From Phymorhynchus buccinoides (lineage: Eukaryota > Mollusca > Gastropoda > Neogastropoda > Raphitomidae), in the NCBI GenBank assembly GCA_017654935.2, contig CM065712.1, positions 28,911,192-28,975,191 on the forward strand: 64,000 bases of DNA, read 5' to 3'. The translations under genes were made by a program, and so were the position numbers. Each line of letters starts with the position of its first letter. Within the stretch, counting starts at the first letter, position 1. Below are positions 33,851-44,190 of this stretch, in pieces. The notes beneath the pieces are model-generated. The model was given only the letters and a program-made list of their open reading frames with translations. It was not told the DNA's origin and searched no databases.

Positions 33851-34039
33851 AGGGTGGGTGCGTTTGAATCAGGATATGACTTCGCAGCCTCAGTTTCGAC
33901 AACCAAAGACAATAACAGTCATGGCGGACATGCGCTACTGGAGTCAAAACTCATTGTAGAAATCTACTCCGTGATTTTCAATTCTGACTTTTCCGTAATC
34001 TCTGACGCAGATGATGCGTAAAAGTGCTTCATCAGATAG

Positions 34040-34552
34040 CATACCTGCCAACCCTCCCGGTAAATCCGGGAGCTTCCCGGATTTTGTCACCTCTTCCGGT
34101 CTTCCAGGAATTCACGTGAAACTCCCGGATTTCGAAATTTCCAGCTTAGATGACCTCAGAAACGAGTGTTATGAAACCCGAAAACCGAAACTGGGTTTCA
34201 GGAAGCTTCGCGAAGCAGAGTTCGTACTGCGCATGTCGGAAGCGGGGGCTACTTCCTCCTGCAATCCTTTGTTTGGCGGTCTTTAGGCCTGTCTCACGCC
34301 GCCATTGAAGTAACCTCGCCACGATGCCGAATGCAAAGGAGGAGACGAAGAAATGGAAGACCGTCTTTGCATTTTTGCTGCTGGTAAACTTTACCTTAGA
34401 ATGACTTCAGTGAGCGTCCTGAGGGCTAGTTTTCACATTTAAAAGAAAAAAGTTTCTCAGCTTCAGGGGGCACAGCCCCCTGACCCCCGATAGTCCCCCC
34501 TCCCAAACCCACCCCCCTCCAGGATTTTGTTTGGGAAAAGTTGGCAGCTATG
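34040..34552. mobile_element. CAG-family element J (CATACCTGCCAAC ends)
   Basis: The left end is CATACCTGCCAACCCTCCC and the right end AAGTTGGCAGCTATG, about 13 bp of imperfect inverted repeat. It is flanked by AGATAG (34034-34039) and ATATAG (34553-34558), 5 of 6. It contains GCGCATGTCGG and a CACGCCGCCATTG segment. A second, shorter copy is at 42538-42883. Confidence 0.7.
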
Positions 34553-34897
34553 ATATAGATATCCGGATAGCAGCGTGAGTGTAACTTCTGTTGTTCTGGA
34601 GATTGTTTAGTTTGGCCTTTGGGGACCTTCTCCAACGCTAAATCCTCGAGTCCTTTTGGGGCATTTATAGCGGGGCTGTTCCTTTGGCAAGGTTTCTCTT
34701 TAAACAAATTTTGGCTTAGATATCGACATTTGTGATGGTGCATGGAAAAAAACTACATTAAGTCGCTCAGAATGTTTTTAGCAAAAGCCAAAAATGTGTC
34801 TCTGTGTGTGTGTGTGTGTGCAATATAAATAAGCTGCACTTTATACTTTTTCCGAAAAATACGGTGTGCAAACCGTGTCCCACTTATCCTGAACGCT

Positions 34898-35359
34898 AGA
34901 GGTGGGGGGAAAAACTGGTTTGAACCGAAAAAACGGTGCTAAAATTTCGCGGTTTGAAAAACCGGTTCGAGTTGCTGTGAACCAGTTTTTTTAACTGCAA
35001 ACTGAAAGTAATTTTTTTTTAGAATAACGCATTCTTTTCAAAAAACACCATGGATTATCAGCACAGATTGGGTGTTTGCAAACCAAGGGTAGATGTTTCT
35101 AGTTTGTGATGGTATATGGCTTTGACTTTGACTGAGTGTTCAGTTGAGTGTGTACGTGTCATAAGTCATAAGTTTATTGTGTATGTGTGCGCATGCGTGT
35201 GTGCGTGTGTGTGAGTGAATATTCTGACAAATAAATATGTTTGCATAGGTGAAACTAGTGATGCGAGTACTGGTTAAAAAAACCTGTTTGGTTAAACCGG
35301 TTCGAATAAGGAAAACCGGTTTAAATCCGGTTCGGATTTTTGAACCGGTTCTCAACTCT
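34898..35359 (+). repeat. AACCGGTT-rich repeat, copy D (full length)
   Basis: It starts GAGGTGGGGGGAAAAACTGG and ends GAACCGGTTCTCAACTCTA. Clusters of ACCGGTT/AACCGG lie at both ends (34912-34990 and 35270-35352). The middle holds GCACAGATTGGGTGTTTGC and CATAGGTGAAACTAGTGATG. It is the complete member that explains half copies B and C and inverted copy A. It lies in the USP1 intron about 90 bp upstream of the exon at 35446. Confidence 0.8.
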
Positions 35360-35445
35360 ACTGAGCGCATGGCGGAATGATGACTCATCTTACAGTCAAT
35401 TTTGCTTCTGACAGTTTTTTTAATTTAATTTTATTTCCCATTCAG

Positions 35446-35585
35446 GCAACACGTGTTTTCTGAACAGCGTGTTGGAGGTGCTGCGCTACACGCCGTGTTT
35501 CCTGGAGGGGCTGGAGGAGCTGTATCGGCACATCGTGTACCTGGAGAAAATCAAGTCGTCCGACGCGGCGCGAGAATCGGGAGAG
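35446..35585 (+). CDS. USP1: USP1 exon: Cys box
   Basis: Acceptor CCCATTCAG before 35446; donor GGAGAG|GTGAGG after 35585. The first two bases complete the glycine from the previous exon. The frame then reads NTCFLNSVLEVLRYTPCFLE and GLEELYRHIVYLEKI..SSDAARESGE, ending in phase 0. The cysteine of NTC is the catalytic nucleophile of the USP family; N and the following FLNS form the oxyanion-side helix start. Family knowledge places a helical stretch next, but the exon for it is not securely found. Element L begins only 22 bp after this donor. Confidence 0.9.
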
Positions 35586-35606
35586 GTGAGGGGGCTGGGG
35601 AGGGAG

Positions 35607-36424
35607 CAGACCTGTTTACTCTACTCTTTCCGAGTGGTGTTCTTCTCAATTTGGACCTCTACTACTCTTCAAAACTGAAAAGAATGCTCTTTAATTCTTG
35701 CTGACTGCTCATTTTCAGTGAACAGACATGCCTACCGTCCCTGTACATCCAGGATTTGTCCCGGAAAGTTGATTTTAGAAGCGACTGTCCCGGAAATCCC
35801 GGATTTGCAATACGCGTCCCAGGAAAAAAAATCGGGAATCGAAAAGCCGTTCCATGGTGCTGTACGATTAGAGAAGAACTGAGCCAGGAATCGTTATCGT
35901 CTGCTAGACGGAATGCGCATGCGCGAAGAAGATAACCTCTCTTTCGCTTCCAAATTGAAGGCAACATGGCGTCGAAGAGACACAGAGTCGGATTCTGATT
36001 GGGATCACGGATCAGACAAGTGTGAAAAGAAGAAGAAAACGGCCGTGAAGCGCGCATGTGTTTTCAAGAAAGAGTTCACGGAAAAGTGGCCTTGTCTAAA
36101 ACAAGGTAAAAAAGGAGTTTCGTTTGCATTCTGCCAGACGTGTGTATGCGATTTCTCGGTGAAATCTGGCGGAAGAGATGACTAAGCATCACATTAAGTC
36201 GGATAAGCATGCTCGGTATGCTATCTTGTCCTGTCCTGTCCCTGATTTCACTGATTTGTCCCTGATTTCTTTCTTTATTGTCCCTGAAAGCAAATTTTGG
36301 GGTAGGCATGTCTGAGTGAATATTATTTGATGGTTTAATGAATTAAAGTACACATTTTGCACCAAAACTACTCATTTCAGCTATCCAGACTACTCAAGAC
36401 TTGTGTAGAGGGTAAACAGGTCTG
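35607..36424. mobile_element. CAG-ended element L with another element nested inside
   Basis: The ends are CAGACCTGTTTAC and GTAAACAGGTCTG, a perfect 13-bp inverted repeat. The flanks AGGGAG (35601-35606) and GGTGAG (36425-36430) match at only 4 of 6. An uninterrupted copy lies at 58887-59093 (shared TTTACTCTACTCTTT, CAATTTGGACCTCTACTA, CTATCCAGACTAC-type words). Comparing the two shows that 35723-36314 was inserted later. Confidence 0.8.
35723..36314 (+). mobile_element. CAG-ended hAT-like element M, nested in L, perfect 6-bp duplication
   Basis: The ends are CAGACATGCCTACC and GGTAGGCATGTCTG, a perfect 14-bp inverted repeat. It is flanked by AGTGAA (35717-35722) and AGTGAA (36315-36320). 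The interior opens at 35913 with an open frame that contains FKKEFTEKWPCLKQGKKG and SFAFCQTCVCDFSVKSGGRDD. This is a transposase-type zinc finger (C-x2-C, then H..H just after a stop at 36183). Only this first-exon-like part of a transposase remains. Confidence 0.85.
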
Positions 36425-36679
36425 GGTGAGACAACTGAGCCGTGCCAATAGACGATTTTCGGGGGGGGGAAAATAGGGGAAAGCACTTCGTCGGTCAAAT
36501 ACCATAGCAACAATGCAACAATGGCGTCGAAGCTTGAAACCGCAGGATGCATGTCAGCGTCTTGCAAGCAGGTTTTTTTAGAAAAATTAGGGGTGGCTAG
36601 TTGGCCACAAACTAATAAAACTTGCGAAATGCGACGTAAAAATAGAAATGACAACAATTGTTTAGAATGATGCACAGTG
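36425..36679. repeat. Dispersed repeat shared (inverted) with 59270-59400
   Basis: GACGATTTTCGG, GGTCAAATACCATAG and GCTTGAAACCGCAGGATGC appear here and, in reverse complement, at 59270-59400. No gene. Confidence 0.5.
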
Positions 36680-37347
36680 CAGACCTGCCTACTGCTACGA
36701 TTTGGCCGTAGCAGCTACGAAAAATAAAGCTTTGCTACGGAGCTACGGCAACCTTAACATTGCTACGGAAAAAACAAATTGCCGCCACATTTTATTTTTG
36801 CTTATGCCGTTCCCGGTTTTGTCGGTTTCTAAGAGCAGACGCCGTGTCACGCGCGATAACCTAGTCACTTCCGTTTTTATCAAAGTGACTGCGCATGCGT
36901 TCTTATTACTTTCTCTGAAAAAAATGGCGGACTCCAGCAGCAGTAGCGATTCGGGAGATGTTTCAAACGAAGAAAAACGAACCCAAACCAGAAAACGAAA
37001 ATCATCTGGCACACCATCTTGTTCTAAGAAAAAACATCGGCCTGCCACACAAGTTTTTAAAAATAGCTTACACGGAGGAGTGGCCTTGCATCGTCAGAAG
37101 TTGACTCGGTGCGAACCATGCTCGCTGCAGTGCAACCTCTGCCATGCGGACTTCTCTGTGAATCATGGCGGTAGAGACGATTGCCGTCAACACGTTCAAT
37201 CGGCGAAACATATTAAGCAGTGCGTTTCGGCTCAGGAAGAGAACAAATCGATTGCCGTCGTTTGTGGATGCTACGGAAAAATTTGCCATGCTACTGAAAA
37301 TTGATGGCTGGGCTACTGATTGGGAAAATTCCAAGTAGGCAGGTCTG
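36680..37347 (+). mobile_element. CAG-ended hAT-like element N with zinc-finger ORF, perfect 6-bp duplication
   Basis: The ends are CAGACCTGCCTACT and AGTAGGCAGGTCTG, a perfect 14-bp inverted repeat. It is flanked by ACAGTG on both sides (36674-36679, 37348-37353). An ATG at 36924 opens MADSSSSSDSGDVSNEEK, then a basic stretch (RTQTRKRKSSG) and CNLCHADFSVNHGGRDDC, RQHVQSAKHIKQC. This gives a C-x2-C...H-x4-H type zinc finger preceded by an acidic Ser-rich leader. A slip near 37050 separates a TEEWPCIV segment. The transposase core is absent. A near-identical copy starts at 63339. Confidence 0.85.
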
Positions 37348-37452
37348 ACAGTGTTCTAAGTGCTGTATGTCTGCTCAAACACACGAGTCGATAGGTCACG
37401 GGAGCTGGTGGGGGGGGGGGGGGGGGGGGGGGGCAACAGACCCACGCCACGG
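37348..37452. other. Poly-G tract and flank
   Basis: A G run at 37410-37433 within otherwise unassigned sequence. Confidence 0.5.
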
Positions 37453-37930
37453 CAATAGGAATTGTTCGGAAATGGGGATTAATTTTATGGTGTGTGTGAG
37501 TGATCTTGTCTAATGAGCAACTTACGACGTGCATTTGACAGCCAGAGGGGGGGGGGGGCAGTCAAACCAGTAGGGGCTTAGCGCGCGATATTCTTAGTTG
37601 GGCGAAGTGAGAGAGGGAGATTCTTAATTGGGCGTAGTGAGAGAGAGGGAGATGAGTCCTCTCTCTCTCTCTCTCTCACTACGCCCAACTAAGAATATCG
37701 CACAATAAGCCCCTCTTGGTTTGACCACAATCATAGTCCTAAGTTGACCATTCGATAGGTCAAACAGGGGAGGTCACTCTGCCATCAGCTCTTGTAGCCT
37801 ATCGACTCGTGTGTTTGAGCAGACATACAGCACTTAGAACACCGTGCGTCGTTCAAAAAAATTATGCCATTTATATTTTTACATCACATTTTGCAAGTTT
37901 TATCAGTTTTGGGCCACTGGCCACCAGAGA
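37453..37930. repeat. Dispersed repeat X, copy with a MITE insertion
   Basis: It matches 14221-14460 on both sides of the MITE at 37518-37746. The last part (TTTTGCAAGTTTTATCAG, GGCCACTGGCCACC) also matches 59180-59235. Confidence 0.7.
37518..37746. mobile_element. MITE with CAACTTAGGAC ends, copy 2
   Basis: The left end is CAACTTACGACGTGCATTTG and the right end GTCCTAAGTTG. Further inverted arms continue through TCAAACCAGTAGGGGCTTA and ATATTCTTAGTTGGGCG. The centre has (GA)n/(CT)n. Its interior words match copy 1 at 24273-24520. Confidence 0.85.
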
Positions 37931-37960
37931 ACGTTATTATGCGGGTTCCAGGACAGAATG

Positions 37961-38490
37961 ACGTCATCAAAAATCTAAGTACTTGGATTCGCCCAAAAAG
38001 CACCCGATTTTATGAAGATTTAGTAAGTTAAAAAATGTTGATATTTTAATGATTCTATCGGTTTGTTGAAAAGAACTTGTGTAGATTTGATTACCTTGCA
38101 TATTTCAAACAAATATGAAGTAAAATCACCCATTTTTCTGTGATTTTTATCAGCATTGTGCCCAAAAAACGATCCTTTATAAAATCACCCATTTTTCTAT
38201 TGTACACACGAAGCCAAAACGAATCAAAAAAAAAAACCCCCAACTATTTTTAGAACCAAAAACATGTTGAGACACGCTCAATCCACCGATGACGTCATCC
38301 AAAAAAAACCCAACTATTTTTAGAACCAAAAACATGTTGAGACACGCTCAATCCACCGATGACGTCATCAAAAATCTAAGTACTTGGATTCGCCCAAAAA
38401 GCACCCGATTTTATGAAGATTTAGTAAGTTAAAAAATGTTGATATTTTAATGATTCTATCGGTTTGTTGAAAGAACTTGTGTAGATTTGA
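37961..38490. repeat. Direct duplications upstream of the polymerase element
   Basis: A 130-bp block (ACGTCATCAAAAATCTAAGT ... CTTGTGTAGATTTGA) occurs at 37961-38090 and 38361-38490 with one indel. Between them a 66-bp block (CCCAACTATTTTTAGAACC ... CCGATGACGTCATC) occurs twice, at about 38238 and 38306. These may be the left boundary or terminal repeats of the polymerase-bearing element. Confidence 0.85.
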
Positions 38491-38723
38491 AAACAAAATA
38501 CTAAAAACGTTAAATTTAGTAAGTTAAAAAAAAAAAGACGATCCTGCTCCACGCATAAAAACATCCATTTAAAATGTATTAAAAGTTAAGTGAATTCGTT
38601 AGTATAGTGAGGTTTTAGTACTCGTTAAATGATGATTATTTGATGAATCCTGTACATTATAGTAGGTTTTGCATTCGTTATTAAATAATTATTTTGAATT
38701 ATGTATTTATTTGTCCTTTAAAA

Positions 38724-41700
38724 ATGGAAGACAAAAAACCCCACAAAAAACGCTTGAATAGACAATTACGTGATTTATTTGAAGAAGATGAAATTGATTT
38801 TGGAGATGATAGTGAATTAGACCAAAGTTTTAAGGAAACTAATATGAGAATTATTGATACATTTGATGTAATTAAAAGTGTTAAATTTGCTATTACACAA
38901 ATAAAAAAAAGAATATTGATTACTCCACCAGTTAAAGTTTTATTAGCAGTAAGAATAGAGTTTACTTCTGAAGGTGGTGATGAACCCATGTTAATTTGGG
39001 TCTCTACAAAACAACAAACTGTACTAACACACGATGATTTTACAAGTGAATGGGAAGATAATATGTTTGACCTGTTCGTTAAAGCCTCTGAAGAAGCAAA
39101 ACAACGAGGATCCGGATGGGGCGAAGGTGAAGTGATTGAAATAGAATTAGTAGAAAGTAAATATGAACCAATCGTCGGAAACTCCTTTATACCACTACCT
39201 CCTGTCTTAGCAACCAAACGAGCCATAATTAATATAAAAAACACAGATGACAAATGTTTTATGTGGTGTATTCTAGCAAAGCTGCACACTGTTAACATCC
39301 ACCCAGAAAGAATAACAAATTATAAACCATATGTTAATGAATTGAATTTTTTTAATATGGAATTCCCCATAACGTACAACCAAATTAACCAATTCGAAGA
39401 ACAAAACAAACCACTAACCGTTAATGTTTATACTTGGGAAAAAAATAAAATTAAACCCATTCGCACCTCCAAAAATGCACCAAGAATAATGGATCCACAC
39501 CAAAACCACATCGATCTTCTTTTAATAACAGATGAGGAAGATAAACACCATTATACTTTAATCCGTACAATGAGTAGATTATTAACCCACACGAGTGATA
39601 ACAAAGGAAAACAAGATTTATGTAGAAGATGTTTACTTAGAATACCAAGTGCATCTGCTGCGAATAAACACCAAACAAATTGTGAAAGCCCCGTTAGCAG
39701 TATAATTGAAAGAATTACTCCAAAAGAAGGAAGTAAAGTATTCATTACAAATTATAAAAAGTTGTTAACCGCACCCTATGTTGTTTATGCAGACTTCGAG
39801 TCTTTACTTGTACCCTACGAAGGACCAACCCTAGAAACACTCCCTAAAACTGTTTTATTAAACAACCACCAAATCTGCTCTTATGCATATATTATTGTTA
39901 GATCTGACGGTAAACACTCCACACCTAAAATGTACAGAGGACCCAACGCCGAATCTTACTTCCTAAAGGAAATGATGGACCTGCGAAATCACTGCTCCAA
40001 CAATCTTAATTTAAACGAATTAACTATGCAACCCCAAGATCAACTTAATTACGACGCCGCTACTAAGTGTTGGATTTGTAAAGATGATTTTGACGAGTTT
40101 GAAGACCCAAGTAAACCCAAAAACCACAAAGTAAGAGACCATGATCACATAACAGGTAAATTTAGAGGTGCTGCACATAACAAATGCAACCTCCTGTTAA
40201 AGATCGATCCAAAGAATTGGAAACTACCCATATTCTTCCACAATCTACGTGGATACGATTCCCACTTAATTCTTAGAGCCCACTTTGAAAAGTTAGGATT
40301 TAGGTCGAGTTCGTGCATCGCCCAATCCTCTGAAAAGTACATGACATTTACACTCGGTCAACTATCGTTTTTTGATTCGCTACAACACTTAGGAATGTCG
40401 CTCGACGGATTAACTAAAGCGTTAACCACATTCCCATTTACAAGTAAATACTTTGAACCCGAACTAATAAAAAAAGGAATCTATCCCTACGAGTACATGG
40501 ATTCTTGGGATCGATTTGATGAACTTTGGCTCCCTGCTAAAGGTGCATTCTTTTCTAAATTAACTGGATTGGATATAAGCGACAAACAATATGAAGACGC
40601 ACAAGCAGCGTGGACCGAGTTAAAATGTAAAAACATGGGTGATTACCACGACGCATACTTAAAAGCCGACGTTTGTTTACTTACTGATGTTTTTGAGAAC
40701 TACAGAAAAACCTGCATGCGTCACTATGAATTAGATCCTGTGAATTATATAACCGCTCCAGGAATGAGTTGGGATGCATTCCTTAGATCCACCAACATTA
40801 AAATAGATTTACTCTCCAACGATGCAATAACACAAATGTTAGAACGTGGACTGCGTGGCGGAATTAGTTTGGCGTGCCACCCTTACTGTAAAGCCAACAA
40901 CAAATACCTCAACGACTACGATCCCACAAAACCATCCAACTACATTATGTACTTAGATGCTAACAATCTTTATGGACACTCTATGTGCCAAACGCTCCCA
41001 CTAAACAACTTTAAAATTGAAGTTATGAATCTATCCAACATTAACGGTTTTATAGAGTGGTTATTTAAACAAACCCCCAACCAACCAAGGGGTTATATTT
41101 TAGAAGTTGACTTAGTTTACCCCACGGAGCTGCATGACCAGCATAACGACTTCCCATTAGCCGCAGAAACAAAAGCAATCGGATCTGCTCTACCAAAACT
41201 TGTGCCAAATCTAAATAACAAAAAAAAAAACATTTGCCAGGTTCTTTACAGGTAGTAGTTGCTTTGGTAAAACGATGGAGAACCCACACAAGCGAAAGGA
41301 GGTTAAATTAGTTATAACAAAAAAGAAAGCCCTAAAACTAACCTCTAAACCCAACTACCAAAGTTTTAAAAGATTTAGTGACGAACTTTACGGTATAATG
41401 ATGAAGAAGTTAAAAGTGTTGTTAAATAAACCAATCTTTATTGGATTTACTGTACTTGAACTCTCTAAACTGCACATGTTAGAATTTTTGTATGACTACA
41501 TTAAACCGCACTACCCGGATGCAACTCTTTTGTACACCGACACCCTACACTCCACCCAAAATAAAAAGGTAATCGGAAAAATGAAAGATGAATTAAACGG
41601 TACGATTATTAGCGAGTACGTAGGTTTAAGAGCGAAGATGTACTCCATCCTAACACAAAAAATAACAAATGAAAAAGGAGAAGTTGTTAATAAAGATGTT

Positions 41701-41947
41701 AAAAAAGCAAAAGGAATCAGTAAACCTGTTGTTCAAAAACAAATAATACATGATAACTATAAAGATGCACTGTTCTATAAAAAAAACATTCTACCATAAT
41801 AATGTGTCACTTAGATCGGATTTACACCGAATAAATACAGTAGTAGTTAATAAAAAATCGTTAGACTCCACCAACACCAAACGCATCTTTGTAACACCAG
41901 AGTTTTCGTACGCACCAGGTCATTGGAGATCCACCGAACCCACTTAA
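38724..41947 (+). pseudogene. Protein-primed family-B DNA polymerase of a Polinton/adintovirus-like element, broken
   Basis: An ATG at 38724 opens an 843-codon frame to 41255. In order, it has a basic/acidic N-terminus, a C-x2-C...H-x3-C finger (about residue 300, CRRC), exonuclease I YADFE (D357, E359), and an endonuclease VII-like zinc insert (CWIC at 449-452, DHDHITG at 472-478, HNKCN near 489). Exonuclease II NLRGYD (507-512), exonuclease III KADVCLLTD (D649) and polymerase motif A YLDANNLYG (D745) follow. Coding then continues in other frames at about 41262-41799 (SCFGKTMEN, the motif B side; YTDT, start of motif C) and 41780-41947 (C-terminus). Sequence expected between motif A and the KTMEN region is missing, motif C lacks its second Asp-Ser, and there are slips in A-runs. 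It is therefore inactive. The AT-rich composition is unlike the USP1 exons around it. No capsid, integrase or packaging ATPase gene is visible. Confidence 0.9.
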
Positions 41948-42537
41948 ATACAATACTAAATTTTTTGTACACACCGCACTACTAAAGAATCGTCGCACTA
42001 ATTAAGATTTATTTTAATGCTAAACACACTTTAATTATAATAAACATAAGAATACAAAAGTTTGTGTTGTTATAATAAAATATATGCGCTTTTAAACAAC
42101 AACAACAGGCACCCTTTAATCCTTGTATGCAGATCTTCTTTAACATCTTTTTTTTTTGTTATGTTTTTTATTCTTTATAATTTTAATCCACAACACCTGC
42201 AGCAGCACAACACTTTTGGTTGTTAACAACACAACACTCCGCATAGCGTCGAGCAAATATAGCACTCCGCACAGCGTCGAACAGATAATAACACAACACT
42301 CCGCATAGCGTCAAGCTGCTAACAACACTCTGCATAGAGGTTTACAGGTTCTTTTAACAAGTTCCTACCAGGTTATTTTTAAGTGTTTTAGCGAAGATTG
42401 AATCGGCCGCCTCCCCACCCCCCACCTTCCCCTCGTATCCATTGGACCTGCCCCCTTTTTTTCATTAGGGGGGTAGGGGGGGAAACGCCCCCACTTTTTC
42501 AAAATCATAGAATCAGCTCTGTGTATGTGTGTTGAAT
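41948..42537. repeat. AT-rich 3' flank of the polymerase element with short direct repeats
   Basis: 42225-42345 contains three or four imperfect copies of ACACTCCGCATAGCGTCGAG-like words. No terminal inverted repeat matching 37961-38490 was found by eye. From 42360 composition returns to that of the host intron. Confidence 0.5.
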
Positions 42538-42883
42538 TACCTGCCAACTCTCCCGGTAAAGCTTCCCGATTTTGTCACCTCTCCCGGTCTTCCCGGAATT
42601 CACATGAAACTCCCAGATTTTGAATTTTCCAGCTTAGATGACCTCAGAAACAAGTATTATGAAACCCGAAAACCGAAACTGGCTTTCAGGAAGCTTCGCG
42701 GAGCAGAGTCCGTACTGCGCTTGTCGGAAGCGGGGGCTACTTCCTCCAGCAATCCTTTGTTTGGCTGTCTTTAGGCCTGTCTCACGCCGCCATTGCAATT
42801 TTTGCTGCTGGTAAACTTTAACTTAGAATGAATTCAGTGAGCCCCCCCTCCAGGATTTTGTTTGGGAAAGGTGGACAGCTATC
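42538..42883. mobile_element. CAG-family element J, second copy (internally shortened)
   Basis: TACCTGCCAACTCTCCCGG at the left, CAGGATTTTGTTTGGGAAAG and GTGGACAGCTAT at the right. The interior is about 90% similar by eye to 34060-34310, but the segment corresponding to 34325-34500 is largely missing. Confidence 0.7.
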
Positions 42884-43682
42884 GGACTGTTGTGCAAAAC
42901 TGGGTGTGTGTGTGTGTGTAACATGTATGAGTGCGTTTATGGACATGTGCGTGTGTTTGCGCATGTGTGTATGTGCATGAATATTGGATAATTGCGCATA
43001 TAATACGTAAACAAAAAGGATTCATTGTGATTTTGATCATTGATGTATATTTTTGTTGTGTGTCCTCAGGTTAAAAACTGAACCACAGCTTGGCCTGGGA
43101 CCTTGTGAAGAACGTGTTCAAGGTCAGTTCAGATTTTTTTGGACTTTTTTTTTTTTTTTTTTTTTTTGGGGGGGGGGGGGGGGAGTCTGTCAGGCGGCGT
43201 GGGCGGTGATAGCTGGTTTTAGAATATTTATATAATTAATTAAAGGAACAAACAAAGCCTTTGTAAGCATGTTCACACATCACTTTTTCTCACCACCAAC
43301 CGCAACCACACAACCATGAGCAAAGAAAAACCGGATTTAAATTCAGCCCTTTTGTTTATTAATAGAAGAAAAAACTGTTGTTTTGTTAGCTCCTAGGTGA
43401 GTCTATAGTATGCTAGTTGTTCGGTTGTGTGTATGTGTGTTGCGTCCGTGGTCCAATCTCCAAACTTTAACGCTGGCATTTTCTTGGGAAATAGAAGGCA
43501 TGCATTATTCAAATTTGCACACATATAGATGTCTATGCAAACTTTCAAACAATAATGATTTGAATAATGAAGTACTTAAAACAACACTGTAAACAAATAA
43601 AATTTTAGATTAGTGGGTTAGATAGTATTCAACAGTCAACATGAGTTAAGAAACTCATCAACACGAAAGCCTCATAACCTCA
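42884..43682. other. Intronic sequence with a GT tract and a T/G homopolymer pair
   Basis: GT tract at 42903-42922; poly-T then poly-G at 43146-43184. A candidate exon in this stretch is listed separately. Confidence 0.4.
43071..43122 (+). CDS. USP1: Candidate short USP1 exon (weak)
   Basis: Acceptor TGTGTCCTCAG before 43071 and donor TTCAAG|GTCAGT after 43122. One frame reads LNHSLAWDLVKNVFK, which suits the helical stretch that USP1 has between its Cys box and QHDAQE motif. An extra A in an A5 run puts a stop before it in the strict frame. It is the only such candidate I saw between 35585 and 49467. Confidence 0.3.
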
Positions 43683-43683
43683 T

Positions 43684-43746
43684 TGTAGAGTGGTCTGTCT
43701 GTCTGCATGCCAATGGTTCCGGGTACGATTCTCGGCACAGCACTTT
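43684..43746 (+). repeat. tRNA-like SINE head
   Basis: GTAGAGTGGTCTGTCTG resembles an A box, and CCGGGTACGATTCTCGG is a near-perfect T-arm/B-box hairpin. It is followed by CACAGCAC and a T6 run. The anticodon arm is not convincing, so it is a SINE head rather than a tRNA gene. Body sequence shared with 2500-2990 follows. Confidence 0.5.
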
Positions 43747-43749
43747 TTT

Positions 43750-44190
43750 ATTTTATTTTTAGATCTTCTTCGTCGTTCTCTCAGACAGTTTTCCTTCATA
43801 AAATCAGCGTATATTGATATGCGTCATGCTGGCTTGCTGTTGTGCGCCTTTACTAAGAATAGTTTAGCCCAGCAAGTCCGATTTGGCTGAAGAAATCCTT
43901 TGTACGATTTAATAGAACAAGGCAGGAGAATGGACAGTATAGATAGAAAGATGCAGATGACAGTATTAAAGGGAAAAGCAGATTCAAAGAGAGTGATGGA
44001 TTTGAAGAAGTTACAAGCACAAGAACTTCAGAAGGTGGGGGAACTATTTGTAAAAAAAATTAACGAAAGGAGACCCCCCGGTAGGTATTCCCCACGGGTA
44101 GCGACAAGGATGATCTCCCCAGGCCCTTCAGTCGTCCAGCAAGATACTGTTCAGGAGCAACTGAGAACAAACACAACAATTCAACATAAC
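43750..44190 (+). pseudogene. Retroelement-like coding fragment of unknown function
   Basis: An open frame at 43900-44316 reads LIEQGRRMDSIDRKMQM and KADSKRVMDLKKLQAQEL, QKVGELFVKKINERRPPG. It is charged and probably coiled-coil, and loses coding character after about 44100. It matches the broken copy at 2740-2985. Repetition in the window argues for a mobile-element origin. I cannot name the protein. Confidence 0.4.

Noticed and set aside
38724..41947. Complete Polinton/Maverick or integrated adintovirus
   Set aside because: No capsid, integrase, protease or packaging ATPase frame and no matching terminal inverted repeats are visible; only the broken polymerase is supported.
43684..43746. 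Functional tRNA gene
   Set aside because: The T arm is good but the acceptor and anticodon stems cannot be paired, and SINE-type body sequence follows.
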